A model generated the notes under the pieces. It had not been told where the DNA came from. It was given only the letters and a program-made list of their open reading frames with translations, and did no database searches. Shown one piece after another: positions 1-8,881 of a stretch of 64,000 nucleotides of DNA. Both the position numbers and the translations under genes were made by a program. Numbering within the stretch: position 1 is the stretch's first letter; each line of letters opens with the position of its first letter. Origin of the DNA: Comamonas sp. lk (GTDB taxonomy: Bacteria > Pseudomonadota > Gammaproteobacteria > Burkholderiales > Burkholderiaceae_C); assembly GCF_900564145.1 (NCBI RefSeq), contig NZ_UOOB01000001.1:2172754-2236753 (forward strand). The letters run 5' to 3'.

Positions 1-890
1 GTTGGCAAACGGTGGACGATTGGGTTAACCGTATTCATCCCGATGAACGTGAGCAAACCGTCACTCGCTGCGTGGAGCTATCTCTGGCGGGGGTGGATCA
101 TGAGGCCGAGTACCGAGCGCTGACCAAGGACAACGGCTTTGTCTGGGTGAAGGAGGTCGTGCATGTGCTGTGCGATGAGCAGGGGCAAACTTCGGCGCTG
201 ATCGGTTTTACCTTTGATATCACCGAACAGAAGAAGGCCGAGCAAATGCATGCCGAGCTGGAGGCGCAGAAGCTCTCCAATGCACTCCTGCAAGAGCGCC
301 TGCGTCTGACCCATGATCTGCATGACGGACTGGGCGGCGCGCTGGTGCACATGATTACCTCGGTGGAGCAGAGTAAGGACACGCCGACACAAGCTCGGGT
401 GTTGTCCATGCTCAAGCTTATCCGCAATGATTTGCGTCAGACCATCGATAGCCATTCCTCAACCCAGGTGCATGTACCGGCCTCACCTCAAGAATGGCTG
501 GCCCCACTGCGTCACAGGTTCAACAACCTGTTCGATGCGCTGGACATCACTGTCGACTGGCACTTCGCACACAGTTGGCACACAGCTCCCAATGCTTTGC
601 AGTACTTGGCGCTAACCCGGCTGATTGAAGAGGCTTTGACCAATGTCATCAAGCACAGCCAGGCACAGCATGTACGCCTGTCTTTTGTTCAGGCTGAGTC
701 CAACGAACTGGTGCTGGAGATTGAAGACGACGGCGTGGGCTTTGATGTGACCGCTGTCAAAGCCTCGGGCCTGGGCATAGGGATGAGCTCCATGTCAGTG
801 CGCATTGCCCGGGTAGGGGGTGAACTTGCCATTGACTCCCGACCTGGTCGCACGCTGCTCACGGCTCGGGTGGTGCTGGGCCCTATGTAA
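1..890 (+). CDS. Sensor histidine kinase, NarL class (5'-truncated by window edge)
   Basis: The reading frame is open to the left edge (codons from base 3), so the N-terminus lies outside the window; the GTG at base 12 falls inside a PAS domain and is not a credible start. What remains is the end of a PAS/PAC domain (HPDER, then a YRALTKDNGFVWVKE stretch), a short coiled coil, a HisKA_3 dimerisation domain with the DLHDGLGG box (His about residue 104 counting from base 12), and an HATPase_c domain with an N-box (ALTNVIKHS), G1 box (EDDGVGF) and GLGIGMSSM. It should autophosphorylate and signal to a LuxR/NarL-type response regulator, which is not seen here and may lie upstream. Family call is firm; the signal is unknown. 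Confidence 0.85.
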   Translation, partial: WQTVDDWVNRIHPDEREQTVTRCVELSLAGVDHEAEYRALTKDNGFVWVKEVVHVLCDEQGQTSALIGFTFDITEQKKAEQMHAELEAQKLSNALLQERLRLTHDLHDGLGGALVHMITSVEQSKDTPTQARVLSMLKLIRNDLRQTIDSHSSTQVHVPASPQEWLAPLRHRFNNLFDALDITVDWHFAHSWHTAPNALQYLALTRLIEEALTNVIKHSQAQHVRLSFVQAESNELVLEIEDDGVGFDVTAVKASGLGIGMSSMSVRIARVGGELAIDSRPGRTLLTARVVLGPM

Positions 891-1144
891 GCCAACCTGA
901 TGGGCGGAGGCGTTGTTTGTATGCAGGGATGGGGTGTTGAGCAGTGGGTGGGAGTGAAAGACTGACTTCCCACAATGGACGCACCAGTGCTGGGCTGGCG
1001 AGTCTAATTTTTTGGAGATAGCTTGATTGCCGGCGATGTCCTGAGGTGACGCGCGCCGGCAGCATGCGTCCAACGAATTGAGCGAGCGTACCTCGCTGCA
1101 ATCACGCCTTTACTGGGCAACTAGCGTCGTTTAGCCGGTGCCTA

Positions 1145-1384
1145 GAGCCAAGTGCTGAAGGTAGCGCTTGTGAAAAAAGTAGCGTCTGCACCACCTGCCA
1201 CTGCATCGTGCGCAAGGGCTTCGACTCCCTCAATGAAGTTGAGGAAGACGAGGATGATCTGCTGGATCGAGCCTGGGGACTGGAGGCTCAGTCGCGCCTG
1301 AGTTGCCAGGCCATCGTTGCAGGCGAAGATCTGACGATAGAGATCCCCAGGTACACGATCAATCACGCCAAGGAAAGCCACTGA
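1145..1384 (+). pseudogene. fdx: Truncated ISC-type [2Fe-2S] ferredoxin remnant
   Basis: Translation in the frame ending at TGA 1382-1384 gives about 79 residues matching the C-terminal two thirds of ISC ferredoxin: [13 protein letters not shown], then KGFDSLNE, an acidic patch, [15 protein letters not shown] and [11 protein letters not shown]. All four cluster cysteines are present (C-x5-C-x2-C plus the later Cys). The usual 38-40 N-terminal residues before the first Cys are missing, and the sequence back to an in-frame TGA at 1079-1081 has no ATG and no resemblance to the family. There is no ribosome-binding site. It looks like a partial duplicate left by recombination; the functional fdx is expected in the isc cluster elsewhere. 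Confidence 0.8.
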
Positions 1385-1703
1385 ACTGGTGTGGCGCCGG
1401 AAGACGCTGAGTTGGTCGTGCTTTGCTCGCTGTTGCTCCTGAACGCCCCCCACCCTGGGCCACGCTGCGCATTGCTGTGTGGAGAGGCAGCCTGGTGCAG
1501 AGATCTTGACGATCAAGGTCTCGGTGGCCGAGATCTTTACCTGCACCAGACGGGGTGGCGGGTTTGTGCCTGCGCTGGCAGGCAGAGTCTGGCATGACGG
1601 GGCAAGATCAAATCCAGGAACCGCTTGCTACGTCCGCAGTTGCTGCTGACAGCCGCAAGCCAGGACATGGTTTTGTCTAGCCCGATATGACGGACGCGCT
1701 GAA
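1385..1703. other. Gene-poor stretch, nothing recognised
   Basis: About 320 bases between the ferredoxin remnant and the 3' end of the tartrate dehydratase gene. Short open frames exist on both strands, but none has a ribosome-binding site, a recognisable motif or natural amino-acid composition. With the adjacent truncated ferredoxin it reads as decayed sequence at an island boundary. Confidence 0.5.
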
Positions 1704-2870
1704 TCAACGCGTCAGCGCCAGCATTTCCTTGATCAGATCCGACTTGCCTTCGAACCCGATACCTGGGAGTGGAGGGAGAGTCACATAACCGTTCACCACC
1801 TTCACGCCATCCGGGAAGCCGCCGTAGGGCTGGAACAGGTCGGGGTAACTTTCATTGCCGCCGAGGCCCAGGCCGGCAGCGATGGCCAGCGACATCTGGT
1901 GTCCGCCATGGGGAATGCAGCGGCTTGGCGACCAGCCGTGTTCCTTGAGCATATCCAGCGTACGCAGGTACTCCACCAGGCCGTAGCTTAGCGCGCAGTC
2001 GAATTGCAGAAAGTCACGCTCGGGGTTCATGCCGCCGTGGCGAATCAGATTGCGCGCATCCTGCATGGAAAACAGGTTCTCGCCGGTAGCCATCGGGCCT
2101 TTGTATACCTCACCAAGCTTGGCTTGAAGCTCATAGTCGAGGGGGTCGCCGGCTTCCTCGTACCAGAACAGAGGGTACTCAGACAGGGCCTTGCCGTAGG
2201 CGATGGCGGTATTCAGGTCGAAACGACCATTGGCATCAACGGCCAGCTGTTGCCCAGGGCCCAGGATTTTCAGCACCGATTCGATACGTTCGCAATCCTC
2301 GGCAATGCTGGCACCGCCGATTTTCATTTTGACCACCGAGTATCCGCGCTCAAGATAGCTGTCCATCTCTTGCTTGAGTTTGTCCAGCCCCTTGCCGGGG
2401 TAATAGTAGCCGCCGGCGGCGTACACAAAGACACGGGGATTGGGTGTGCCGTTGCCGTAGCGCTCGGCAAGCAGTTGGAACAGCGGTTTGCCTTCGATCT
2501 TTGCGACAGCATCCCAGATGGCCATGTCGATAGTCCCGACAGCAACCGAGCGCTCGCCGTGACCGCCGGGCTTCTCGTTGGTCATCATGCAGGCCCAGAT
2601 CTTGTGGGGATCCAGGTTCTCTCCGCTTTCGTCAGTCAGCGTGGCCGGATCTGCTTCCAGAACGCGTGGGATGAAACGATCACGCATCAGGGCGCCTTGC
2701 CCATAGCGGCCATTGGAGTTGAATCCATAGCCTATGACCGGCTTGCCGTCGCGGATCACGTCCGTCACCACAGCCACAAGGCTGAGGGTCATCTTGGAGA
2801 AGTCAATGTATGCGTTGCGAATGTCCGACTTGATGGGGCGTGTCGACTCGATGATGTTGACGATTTTCAT
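1704..2870 (-). CDS. tarD: D(-)-tartrate dehydratase, enolase superfamily
   Basis: Predicted to dehydrate D-tartrate (or a close hydroxyacid) to oxaloacetate with Mg2+. At 388 residues it has the length of the characterised Bradyrhizobium enzyme and matches it, from memory, nearly end to end: RNAYIDFSKMTLSLVAVVTDV, GYGFNSNGRYGQG, EKPGGHGERSVAVGTIDMA, FVYAAGGYYYPGKG. Enolase-superfamily residues are visible: the KMK motif (K181, K183), metal ligands near D212, E238 and E264, D291, and the general base in HGGH (H321). It is the last gene of an operon running 5574 to 1704, 28 bases after the SDR gene. Superfamily call is near certain; the exact substrate rests on overall similarity. Confidence 0.85.
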   Translation of the reverse strand: MKIVNIIESTRPIKSDIRNAYIDFSKMTLSLVAVVTDVIRDGKPVIGYGFNSNGRYGQGALMRDRFIPRVLEADPATLTDESGENLDPHKIWACMMTNEKPGGHGERSVAVGTIDMAIWDAVAKIEGKPLFQLLAERYGNGTPNPRVFVYAAGGYYYPGKGLDKLKQEMDSYLERGYSVVKMKIGGASIAEDCERIESVLKILGPGQQLAVDANGRFDLNTAIAYGKALSEYPLFWYEEAGDPLDYELQAKLGEVYKGPMATGENLFSMQDARNLIRHGGMNPERDFLQFDCALSYGLVEYLRTLDMLKEHGWSPSRCIPHGGHQMSLAIAAGLGLGGNESYPDLFQPYGGFPDGVKVVNGYVTLPPLPGIGFEGKSDLIKEMLALTR

Positions 2871-2898
2871 GGTTGCTTTTCTCAGTGCACGTTAATGT

Positions 2899-3603
2899 TC
2901 ATTGCGGCAGGGACGATCCGCCGCAGATGTTCAGGTTCTGGCCAGTGATGGCTGCTGCGGCGGGAGACAACAGGTAGGAGACCAACGAGGCGATTTCCTG
3001 GGGCTCAATCAAGCGGCCGATAGGAGGCATGCGGGGAGCACTGCCCGCACGAGCCGGGTCTTTGAGCATGGGCGTGGCCGTAGCACCAGGTGAGACGACG
3101 TTCACGGTGACGCCGTTTGGTGCCACCTCCACAGCCCAACTGCGGGCCATGGCGATGACGGCCGCTTTGGTTGCCGCGTACTGGCCGCGCCCTGGCAGGC
3201 CTTGGGCGACTCTGCTGCCTATGAAGACCACGCGACCGAAGCCGCGCTCGGCCATTGCGGGGACCAAGGCGTCAGCCAACTGGGTGGCCGCGTCAACATG
3301 AAGCTTCCACATCAACTGGCCCGCGTTTGCATCCAGTTTTCCAAGTGCACCCACTCGAAGCACCCCAGCTGCATGTACCAGCGCATCAATGTTCTTAAGA
3401 CCGGCTGCCACGGTGTCTGTCTGCCTGTGATTGCTCAGATCCAGAGACTGATGAGTGAAGCTGCTGTGCTCTATCGTCGCTGGAGACAAATCGACACCGG
3501 TTACGTGCCAGCCAGTAGCCAGCAGCTCTTCACAGATGGCCTTGCCTATGCCGCTGCTGCTGCCTGTGACCACAGCGTGCAGTTGTTTGACCTCATTCGA
3601 CAC
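2899..3603 (-). CDS. Short-chain dehydrogenase/reductase (SDR)
   Basis: A 234-residue classical SDR with a Rossmann fold. The cofactor loop TGSSSGIG is at residues 13-20; catalytic Ser, Tyr and Lys are near S130, Y142 and K146 (QYAATK). The Asp after the second strand (GVDLS) suggests preference for NAD(H). The C-terminus PAAAAITGQNLNICGG is typical of the family. Its ATG at 3603 lies inside the end of the upstream Bug gene (11-base overlap), so the two are translationally coupled. Position between a Bug receptor and D-tartrate dehydratase implies oxidation or reduction of a hydroxyacid of the same pathway; the substrate cannot be read from sequence. Confidence 0.85.
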   Translation of the reverse strand: MSNEVKQLHAVVTGSSSGIGKAICEELLATGWHVTGVDLSPATIEHSSFTHQSLDLSNHRQTDTVAAGLKNIDALVHAAGVLRVGALGKLDANAGQLMWKLHVDAATQLADALVPAMAERGFGRVVFIGSRVAQGLPGRGQYAATKAAVIAMARSWAVEVAPNGVTVNVVSPGATATPMLKDPARAGSAPRMPPIGRLIEPQEIASLVSYLLSPAAAAITGQNLNICGGSSLPQ

Positions 3604-4558
3604 GGATCTTCCCTTCGGTCACGATCTTCTGGGAGCGCTCCATGTCCATCTTCTGAAATTTGGCGAACTCCTCTGGCGTACCGGTAGTGGCCAGAATGCC
3701 TTGCTCCTTGAGTTTCTCTTTCATATCGCCCAGCAGGGCTTTGTTGACCTCGGCATTGAGCTTTTTGCTGATGTCGGCAGGCAGCTTGGCGGGCCCCCAC
3801 AGTCCGTACCAGCTGTAAAACTCGTAGCCGGGAATGGTCTCTCCCACGGTAGGCACGTCTGGAAGGCTTGCCGCACGCTCGGCAGAGGTCACGGCCACCA
3901 CGCGCAGCATTCCGCTCTTGTGATACTGCAATGAGCCAAGGATGGGGTCGATGAACCCGTCTATCTGGCCGCCAATCAAGTCCTGGAAGGCGGGAGCTGT
4001 TCCTTTGTAGGGAACGATCAGATAGTTCAGATTGCCCGCGCGCTTGAGCAGTTCGGTGGACAGATGGCCGGCCGAGCCAATGGAGCCCACTGCGAATGAC
4101 ATCTTTCCTGGGTTGGCCTTTGCATAAGAAATCAGCGACTTGATGTCCGTGATGGGCAATCTCTTGTTGACCGCAACCGATAGAGGAGCTTTGGCGACCA
4201 GTGCCACAGGGGTGAAGTCTTTGTCCACCGAATAGGGGACGGTCTTCATCGTCATGGGCGCGGTGGTGAAAGTCGAGGCGTTGAAGAGCAGGGTGTAGCC
4301 GTCAGCCGGTGCTTTGGCCACGACATCGCCGCCGATCACACCGTTGCCACCAGGACGGTTTTCAATGATGAATGGCTGGCCCATTTGCTCGCTGAGCTTT
4401 TGTGCCAGCTGCCGCCCCACGGTGTCCAATGTGCCGCCCGGCGGAAACGGGATCACGACCTTCACGGTCTTGTTCGGATAGGCTTGTGCCGCAGCCATGC
4501 CGGCGATGGCCATGGTGATGGCACCCGTGGCAAGCTTGATGAAACTCTTGCGTTGCAT
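3593..4558 (-). CDS. Bug-family periplasmic receptor (TctC-like)
   Basis: Periplasmic solute receptor of the tripartite tricarboxylate family, about 321 residues. The start is the ATG at 4558, preceded by GGAGACAAAGAAC; it gives a clean signal peptide (MQRKSFIKLATGAITMAIAG, then AAAQA). Longer in-frame starts upstream lack a Shine-Dalgarno site. Family marks are VKVVIPFPPGGTLDTVGR, ENRPGGNGVIGGDVVAKAPADGYTL and IVPYKGTAPAFQDLIGGQIDGF. The operon context suggests it binds a tartrate-like or related carboxylate. No TctA/TctB permease is nearby, which is usual for Bug genes. Confidence 0.9.
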   Translation of the reverse strand: MQRKSFIKLATGAITMAIAGMAAAQAYPNKTVKVVIPFPPGGTLDTVGRQLAQKLSEQMGQPFIIENRPGGNGVIGGDVVAKAPADGYTLLFNASTFTTAPMTMKTVPYSVDKDFTPVALVAKAPLSVAVNKRLPITDIKSLISYAKANPGKMSFAVGSIGSAGHLSTELLKRAGNLNYLIVPYKGTAPAFQDLIGGQIDGFIDPILGSLQYHKSGMLRVVAVTSAERAASLPDVPTVGETIPGYEFYSWYGLWGPAKLPADISKKLNAEVNKALLGDMKEKLKEQGILATTGTPEEFAKFQKMDMERSQKIVTEGKIRVE

Positions 4559-4635
4559 GTTCTTTGTCTCCTGTCGTTTTTTAGGAAAGTCCATGGCCGT
4601 GGCGTTTTTGTGCGCCACGGCAAGCGAAATCGCTA

Positions 4636-5574
4636 TCAGCGCTTGAGCAAGCCTGCCTTCTGTACGGCGGCACGCAGGGCGGCCGTCTCGTTTTCGTTGG
4701 GGGCTTCGGTCGGAGGGCGCACCGTGGCGTCATCAATCACGCCAGCCAGGTACATTCCCCCCTTCATGCGGGCATGGGCTTCACCGGTAGGCTCACCACC
4801 GCCGTACACGGCATCCTTCAAGGGGGTGATGATGGCTTGTACTTCCATGGCCTTCTTCAAGTCGCCGGCCTTTACGGCGTTCCACAAGTCGATGATCAAT
4901 TGGGGAATGAAGGTGGCGAATCCGACCAAGGCACCATCAACGCCTTGCACCATGGAGGCCAGCAGGTATTCGTCGTGGCAGGTCAGGATGGCCTTGCTGG
5001 GGTCTGCTTCGCGGATGGCCTGGATATCGCGGGCATATTTGTTCATGTCTCGCTGACCGACCTTGAATGCTTGCAGGTAGGGCAACTGGGCCAGCTGTGC
5101 AAGCAGCTGCGAAGAATAGGAGGCACGTGTCCATGCGGGATAGACATGGCACACCAGATCCAGGTCAGGCGCCGCTTTGTGAATGGCTTCGAAATACTGC
5201 AATGCGTGTTCAGGGATGAAGCCAAACCGCAGCCAGTGGTGGGGAGGCATCACATCCAAAGCCACGGCTCCGGCTTCTTTGGCGGCACGGGCATGTTGTG
5301 CCGCTTCGGCCAGGCCTTCACAGACGATGGAAGAGATGACCGGCAGGCGCCCCTTGAGCTCGTCGGCAACGATGCGGGTGACTTCCGCCCGTTCCGAGGG
5401 GGTCAGGGAAAACACTTCACCGGTGTGCCCATTGGTCATGATTGCGACGACGCCATCGTGGCTGGCAAGCCAGGATGCGAGTTTGCGCAGTGCCGGTTCA
5501 TCGATCTTGTGATCGGGGGTGAAGGGGCAAGAGATCGCAGGGATGATCCCTTTGTAGTTGGAAATTGATGGCAT
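4636..5574 (-). CDS. DapA/NAL-family class I aldolase or dehydratase
   Basis: A 312-residue TIM-barrel protein of the dihydrodipicolinate synthase / N-acetylneuraminate lyase family. The ATG at 5574 follows GGAGACTATAC and was preferred to an upstream in-frame ATG. The family GxTGE loop appears as NGHTGE (about residues 49-54), the tyrosine of the YxxP region as HVYPAW (Y145), and the Schiff-base lysine as AFKVGQ (K171). As first gene of the operon with a Bug receptor, an SDR and D-tartrate dehydratase, it probably cleaves or dehydrates a 2-keto or hydroxy acid rather than making dihydrodipicolinate. The exact reaction is not predictable. Confidence 0.85.
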   Translation of the reverse strand: MPSISNYKGIIPAISCPFTPDHKIDEPALRKLASWLASHDGVVAIMTNGHTGEVFSLTPSERAEVTRIVADELKGRLPVISSIVCEGLAEAAQHARAAKEAGAVALDVMPPHHWLRFGFIPEHALQYFEAIHKAAPDLDLVCHVYPAWTRASYSSQLLAQLAQLPYLQAFKVGQRDMNKYARDIQAIREADPSKAILTCHDEYLLASMVQGVDGALVGFATFIPQLIIDLWNAVKAGDLKKAMEVQAIITPLKDAVYGGGEPTGEAHARMKGGMYLAGVIDDATVRPPTEAPNENETAALRAAVQKAGLLKR

Positions 5575-5696
5575 GTATAGTCTCCGGTCGTTGGCGTTGC
5601 TGATCTGAGGTGCCATCATTTCTCAGAGTGCAAATCAGCACCAATACTAGAAATGCATACAACTATCTAGTTCATAGAACACTACGAGCGCAGAGC
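5575..5696. promoter_or_regulatory. Divergent promoter/operator between the lyase operon and its LysR regulator
   Basis: This 122-base AT-richer gap separates oppositely oriented genes, the classic place for LysR control. An inverted repeat CTAT-N7-ATAG lies at 5663-5677 and contains a T-N11-A motif. Binding by the adjacent regulator is inferred, not shown. Confidence 0.45.
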
Positions 5697-6650
5697 ATGG
5701 GACCTGGTAATCGCAATCTGGATTTGGAGTGGCTTGAAGACTTCATTGCTCTTGCTGAAAGCGGAAATTTCTCCCGTGCGGCCGAGGTGAGGTCTATCGC
5801 CCAGCCGGCTTTCAGTCGCCACATTCGCGGACTAGAGGAATGGGTAGGAGTCGATCTATTTGACCGAAGCGCCCATCCTGCCGCACTGACCGCTGCCGGT
5901 CAGCGCTTTTTGCCCTTGCTCGAAGCGGTGCTTGGAGATCTTGAAGCCGCCAGAATCAAAGCTCTCGCTGCCCATAATCAAGAGGAGTCCACTCTGCGGT
6001 TTGCTGCAACTCATGTCCTGTCGTTAACGTTTTTCCCGCGATGGCTCGCGGAAATAGAATCGCGGTTGCACATAGGCTCTTTGCAGACGATGTCGGACAG
6101 CTCTCGCAGTTGTGAATTCCTGATGTTCCAAAGGCGGGTGCAGTTCGTGCTTTGCCATGGGCATGCGAATGCGCCTGGAAGGCTTGACGAGCAGGAGTAC
6201 CCCATGCTCTTGCTCGGCAGGGACATGCTGCTGCCCGTGTGTGTACCCCATCCAGACGGAACCATGGGAAAAGCGCTGCATGCCATTGGCAATGCACCGC
6301 CGGTGCCGGTGCTGGCTTATAGCGAGGATTCCGGTTTGGGGCGGATCATGAGGTCGCTGCTGCGGCCCAATTTACCTAAAACCGGCCGCAACACATCAGA
6401 GTCGGATCTTCAGGAGGTCTTTACCGCGCACCACGCCGTGCTTCTGAAGACCATGGCATTGGAGGGGCGTGGCATTGCCTGGCTCCCCCAGTCATTGATC
6501 GAGGCAGAACTGGCCAACGGGTCGCTGGTGGTCGCGGGTCCAAAGGCTTGGAGCATTCCTGTGGAGATACGGATGTACAGGCAGCGCGCAGAGATGTCGG
6601 ATAAGGCCGAAGCTCTGTGGGATCTGGCCAGGAAGCAAGCTCTTGCTTGA
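5697..6650 (+). CDS. LysR-family transcriptional regulator of the tartrate-type operon
   Basis: N-terminal winged helix (DLEWLEDFIALAESGNFSRAAEV..AQPAFSRHIRGLEEWVGVDLFDR) followed by a LysR substrate-binding domain. The ATG at 5697 gives a normal 317-residue protein whose HTH starts about ten residues in; an in-frame ATG at 5610 would add a non-conserved extension. It is divergent from the DapA-like/Bug/SDR/tarD operon and probably activates it in response to the substrate. No ligand can be assigned from sequence. Confidence 0.85.
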   Translation: MGPGNRNLDLEWLEDFIALAESGNFSRAAEVRSIAQPAFSRHIRGLEEWVGVDLFDRSAHPAALTAAGQRFLPLLEAVLGDLEAARIKALAAHNQEESTLRFAATHVLSLTFFPRWLAEIESRLHIGSLQTMSDSSRSCEFLMFQRRVQFVLCHGHANAPGRLDEQEYPMLLLGRDMLLPVCVPHPDGTMGKALHAIGNAPPVPVLAYSEDSGLGRIMRSLLRPNLPKTGRNTSESDLQEVFTAHHAVLLKTMALEGRGIAWLPQSLIEAELANGSLVVAGPKAWSIPVEIRMYRQRAEMSDKAEALWDLARKQALA

Positions 6651-6840
6651 TCGGGACTTGCTAAATTGCAGTTCGCATCTGCCTTCAAGGGTTACAAACG
6701 CGCAGCCTCGATAGTTGGATGGGCCATCTAGAATGGTCACCTACCTGATGAACTGTTAAATGGCTGCTTCTGGTAGCGGATTCAACCGGTAGATGCAAGG
6801 CATGCGCTGAACCTCTCAGCGGAGAATTGGCGCTATCTAC

Positions 6841-7809
6841 TCACGGCAGTGGCGTGACATTGCCATATTTTCGCGTGAACTGCTGCTCCGTAACCACGCT
6901 TCCCCATTGATTGCCTACGGTCTCATGCGTCAATTCAAAGCCGAAGGAATCATAGAGATGTCGGGCCGCATTCAGCCCTTTGAATGTCCATAGCTGTGTT
7001 GCCGGAAACTTCATGCGATCACAAAAGGCGATGGCCTGACTGAGCAGCTTGCGGCCGACCCCGTGTCCTCGGCAGCTGTCATCAAGAATGAACCAACGCA
7101 AGTGAGCGTGGTTGTTGCCCAGGTCCTGTCCATCGACAGATACCGAGCCAACGATTTGGCCGTTAAGAGTCGCGACCCAGACATTGTTGCAATCACGATT
7201 GAGGCGAGTTGCGAACTCTGCAACACCCGTAGCCACCTGACTTTCAAAGAACTGACCAAAGCCAGAGTGCTGTGAGTAGTAGGCCGCATGCATTTCTGTG
7301 ATGCGACCAAGCAGCCCAGGTCGGTACCCGCAACTGATTTCTACTTGGTCGTGTTGGGTGTCAGTCGCTCCGGAACGGCACAACTTCAAAGCTTGTGCAT
7401 AAGACGCCAAACCGCTGCGTACTGCCTGCTGCTGCGTGGGATTGAGATGCTGCAAGGCAGACTGGACCTGTCTCCGGCCATATTCATGAATATGGCTTAC
7501 GAGTTGCTGTCCTTGATGCGTCAGGGCTAGTTTCTTGACTCGAGCATCAACGGGGTCTGGTACTTCTATCAATTCGCCAGCCTCTACGAGTTTGGCAAGC
7601 ATCCGGCTAACGCTGGATTTGTCCAGCCCCAGCGTTTGCACCAACTGAGCAGCCGTCATCTCCTGGTGTGCATCGAGTTCCAAAAGTGTATGGACAGCCG
7701 ATGCGGAATAGGGAGTCGCAGCCAGCGTTGAATTCATGAATCCCAGCTCTCGTACGATGGCGCGCGAGGCAGAGCGGATTGCTTCGGTGGTGTCTGATGC
7801 TTGGTTCAT
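6841..7809 (-). CDS. MarR-family regulator fused to GNAT acetyltransferase
   Basis: About 322 residues from the ATG at 7809 (AAAGG about 10 bases upstream). Residues 1-150 form a MarR winged-helix domain (LDAHQEMTAAQLVQTLGLDKSSVSRMLAKLVEAGELIEV), and about 165-322 a GNAT domain with acetyl-CoA motif A (DDSCRGHGVGRKLLSQAI) and a motif B tyrosine region (HLYDSFGFELTHE). Such fusions are common in Proteobacteria and probably couple DNA binding to small-molecule acetylation. A TTG-N7-CAA inverted repeat overlaps its own leader, so autorepression is likely. It converges with the upstream LysR gene and has no obvious partner. Confidence 0.85.
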   Translation of the reverse strand: MNQASDTTEAIRSASRAIVRELGFMNSTLAATPYSASAVHTLLELDAHQEMTAAQLVQTLGLDKSSVSRMLAKLVEAGELIEVPDPVDARVKKLALTHQGQQLVSHIHEYGRRQVQSALQHLNPTQQQAVRSGLASYAQALKLCRSGATDTQHDQVEISCGYRPGLLGRITEMHAAYYSQHSGFGQFFESQVATGVAEFATRLNRDCNNVWVATLNGQIVGSVSVDGQDLGNNHAHLRWFILDDSCRGHGVGRKLLSQAIAFCDRMKFPATQLWTFKGLNAARHLYDSFGFELTHETVGNQWGSVVTEQQFTRKYGNVTPLP

Positions 7810-7821
7810 AGCGCAGCCTTT

Positions 7822-7836
7822 GTTGCACTGTACAAC
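7822..7836. promoter_or_regulatory. Putative MarR operator in the leader of the MarR-GNAT gene
   Basis: Inverted repeat GTTG-CACTGTA-CAAC, ending 12 bases upstream of the ATG at 7809. MarR-type proteins often bind TTG-N7-CAA palindromes over their own promoters. Inferred from symmetry and position only. Confidence 0.4.
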
Positions 7837-7925
7837 CATTTAATGGATTGAAGAAACGTCCATCATTGATGAGCGCTTGCCACGGCCCAGCAGGCTGTGA
7901 TTGGACAATTGGGCCTTGTAGTGCT

Positions 7926-8786
7926 TCAAGCGCCTGCCAGTCGCATGCGCGCTTTGAGGTTTTCGAACACTTGGCGTGTAATCGGGTTGACCACATGGCT
8001 GCGTATGTAGAGCTTGTAGACCAGATCGGGTAGAGGGGGCATGCCGTCGCCACTGCCCAGTACCCGCAGGCCGGGGTCCAGTTGCTCTACGCCGCGTGCC
8101 GTGATTCCCAGGTCGGCGCGCAGGGCTGCACGTATGCCGACCAGGCTGGTGCAGGTATGGCGTGGAGTCCATCGGATGTCTGCGGCATCCAGTGCGTCAC
8201 AGGCGAGGCGGCGAAAAATACTGGGCCCACTCGCCAGCACCAGAGGCAAAGGCTTGCTCGGGTCATGTACATAGCTCGCGCCGCACAGCCAGACCGTGGG
8301 ACTGGAGCGCAGAGCAAAGCTCTCGAACGTGGTGTCGTCGCGGTTGGATATCACCATGTCCAGTTCACCCTGCTTGAGCGACTCCATCAAAAACGGGCTG
8401 CGTCCCATATGAATGTCGATCTGCATGCCGGGAAATTTCAGGGCCATCTCTTTGAGCACCGGCGGCAGCATGGTGTCTGATACATCGTGGGGTGCGCCAA
8501 TGCGCACCAGACCTTCCAGATGCTGATGTCTAAGGTTGCTGAGTGCTTCATCGTGAATCGCCAGCATGCGCTGGGCATAACCGAGTAGGCGCTGGCCGTG
8601 GTCGGTCAAGCGCTTCTGGCGGCCCTGCTTTTCAAATAGCGTGTGGCCTACTCTTTCCTCCAGCCTTTGCATCTGCTGGGTGATTGCCGATTGCGTGCAG
8701 CCCAGTTGCACGGCAGCCGCGGCAAAGCTTTGCCGGCGAGCAATGGTCGCAAGTGTGCGCAACTGGTCTAGATCCAGTGTGTCCAT
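7926..8786 (-). CDS. LysR-family transcriptional regulator
   Basis: A 286-residue LTTR: HTH domain (LDLDQLRTLATIARRQSFAAAAVQLGCTQSAITQQMQRLEERVG..LFEK) and effector domain. It is divergent from the cupin/rhodanese/Bug/lyase genes starting at 8882 and is the likely regulator of that sulfur-related block. The ATG at 8786 lies inside an inverted repeat (8783-8811), which would suit autoregulation. Effector unknown. Confidence 0.85.
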   Translation of the reverse strand: MDTLDLDQLRTLATIARRQSFAAAAVQLGCTQSAITQQMQRLEERVGHTLFEKQGRQKRLTDHGQRLLGYAQRMLAIHDEALSNLRHQHLEGLVRIGAPHDVSDTMLPPVLKEMALKFPGMQIDIHMGRSPFLMESLKQGELDMVISNRDDTTFESFALRSSPTVWLCGASYVHDPSKPLPLVLASGPSIFRRLACDALDAADIRWTPRHTCTSLVGIRAALRADLGITARGVEQLDPGLRVLGSGDGMPPLPDLVYKLYIRSHVVNPITRQVFENLKARMRLAGA

Positions 8787-8811
8787 ATATAAGTTTGTCT
8801 TAAGTATATGG
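8783..8811. promoter_or_regulatory. Inverted repeat in the LysR/cupin divergent region
   Basis: CCATATA (8783-8789) and TATATGG (8805-8811) are perfect 7-base arms separated by 15 bases and cover the LysR start codon. The position fits a LysR autoregulatory and activator site controlling both divergent genes. Function is inferred. Confidence 0.4.
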
Positions 8812-8881
8812 TTGATTTTATGGGATTGTTCGCATTAAAGTCGCTGGCTACATTGGTTGTGATTCAACTAAGGAGCCTGCT

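Noticed and set aside
1142..1546. Minus-strand open frame across the ferredoxin remnant
   Set aside because: The plus strand clearly codes for ferredoxin residues here, and the minus frame has no recognisable features.
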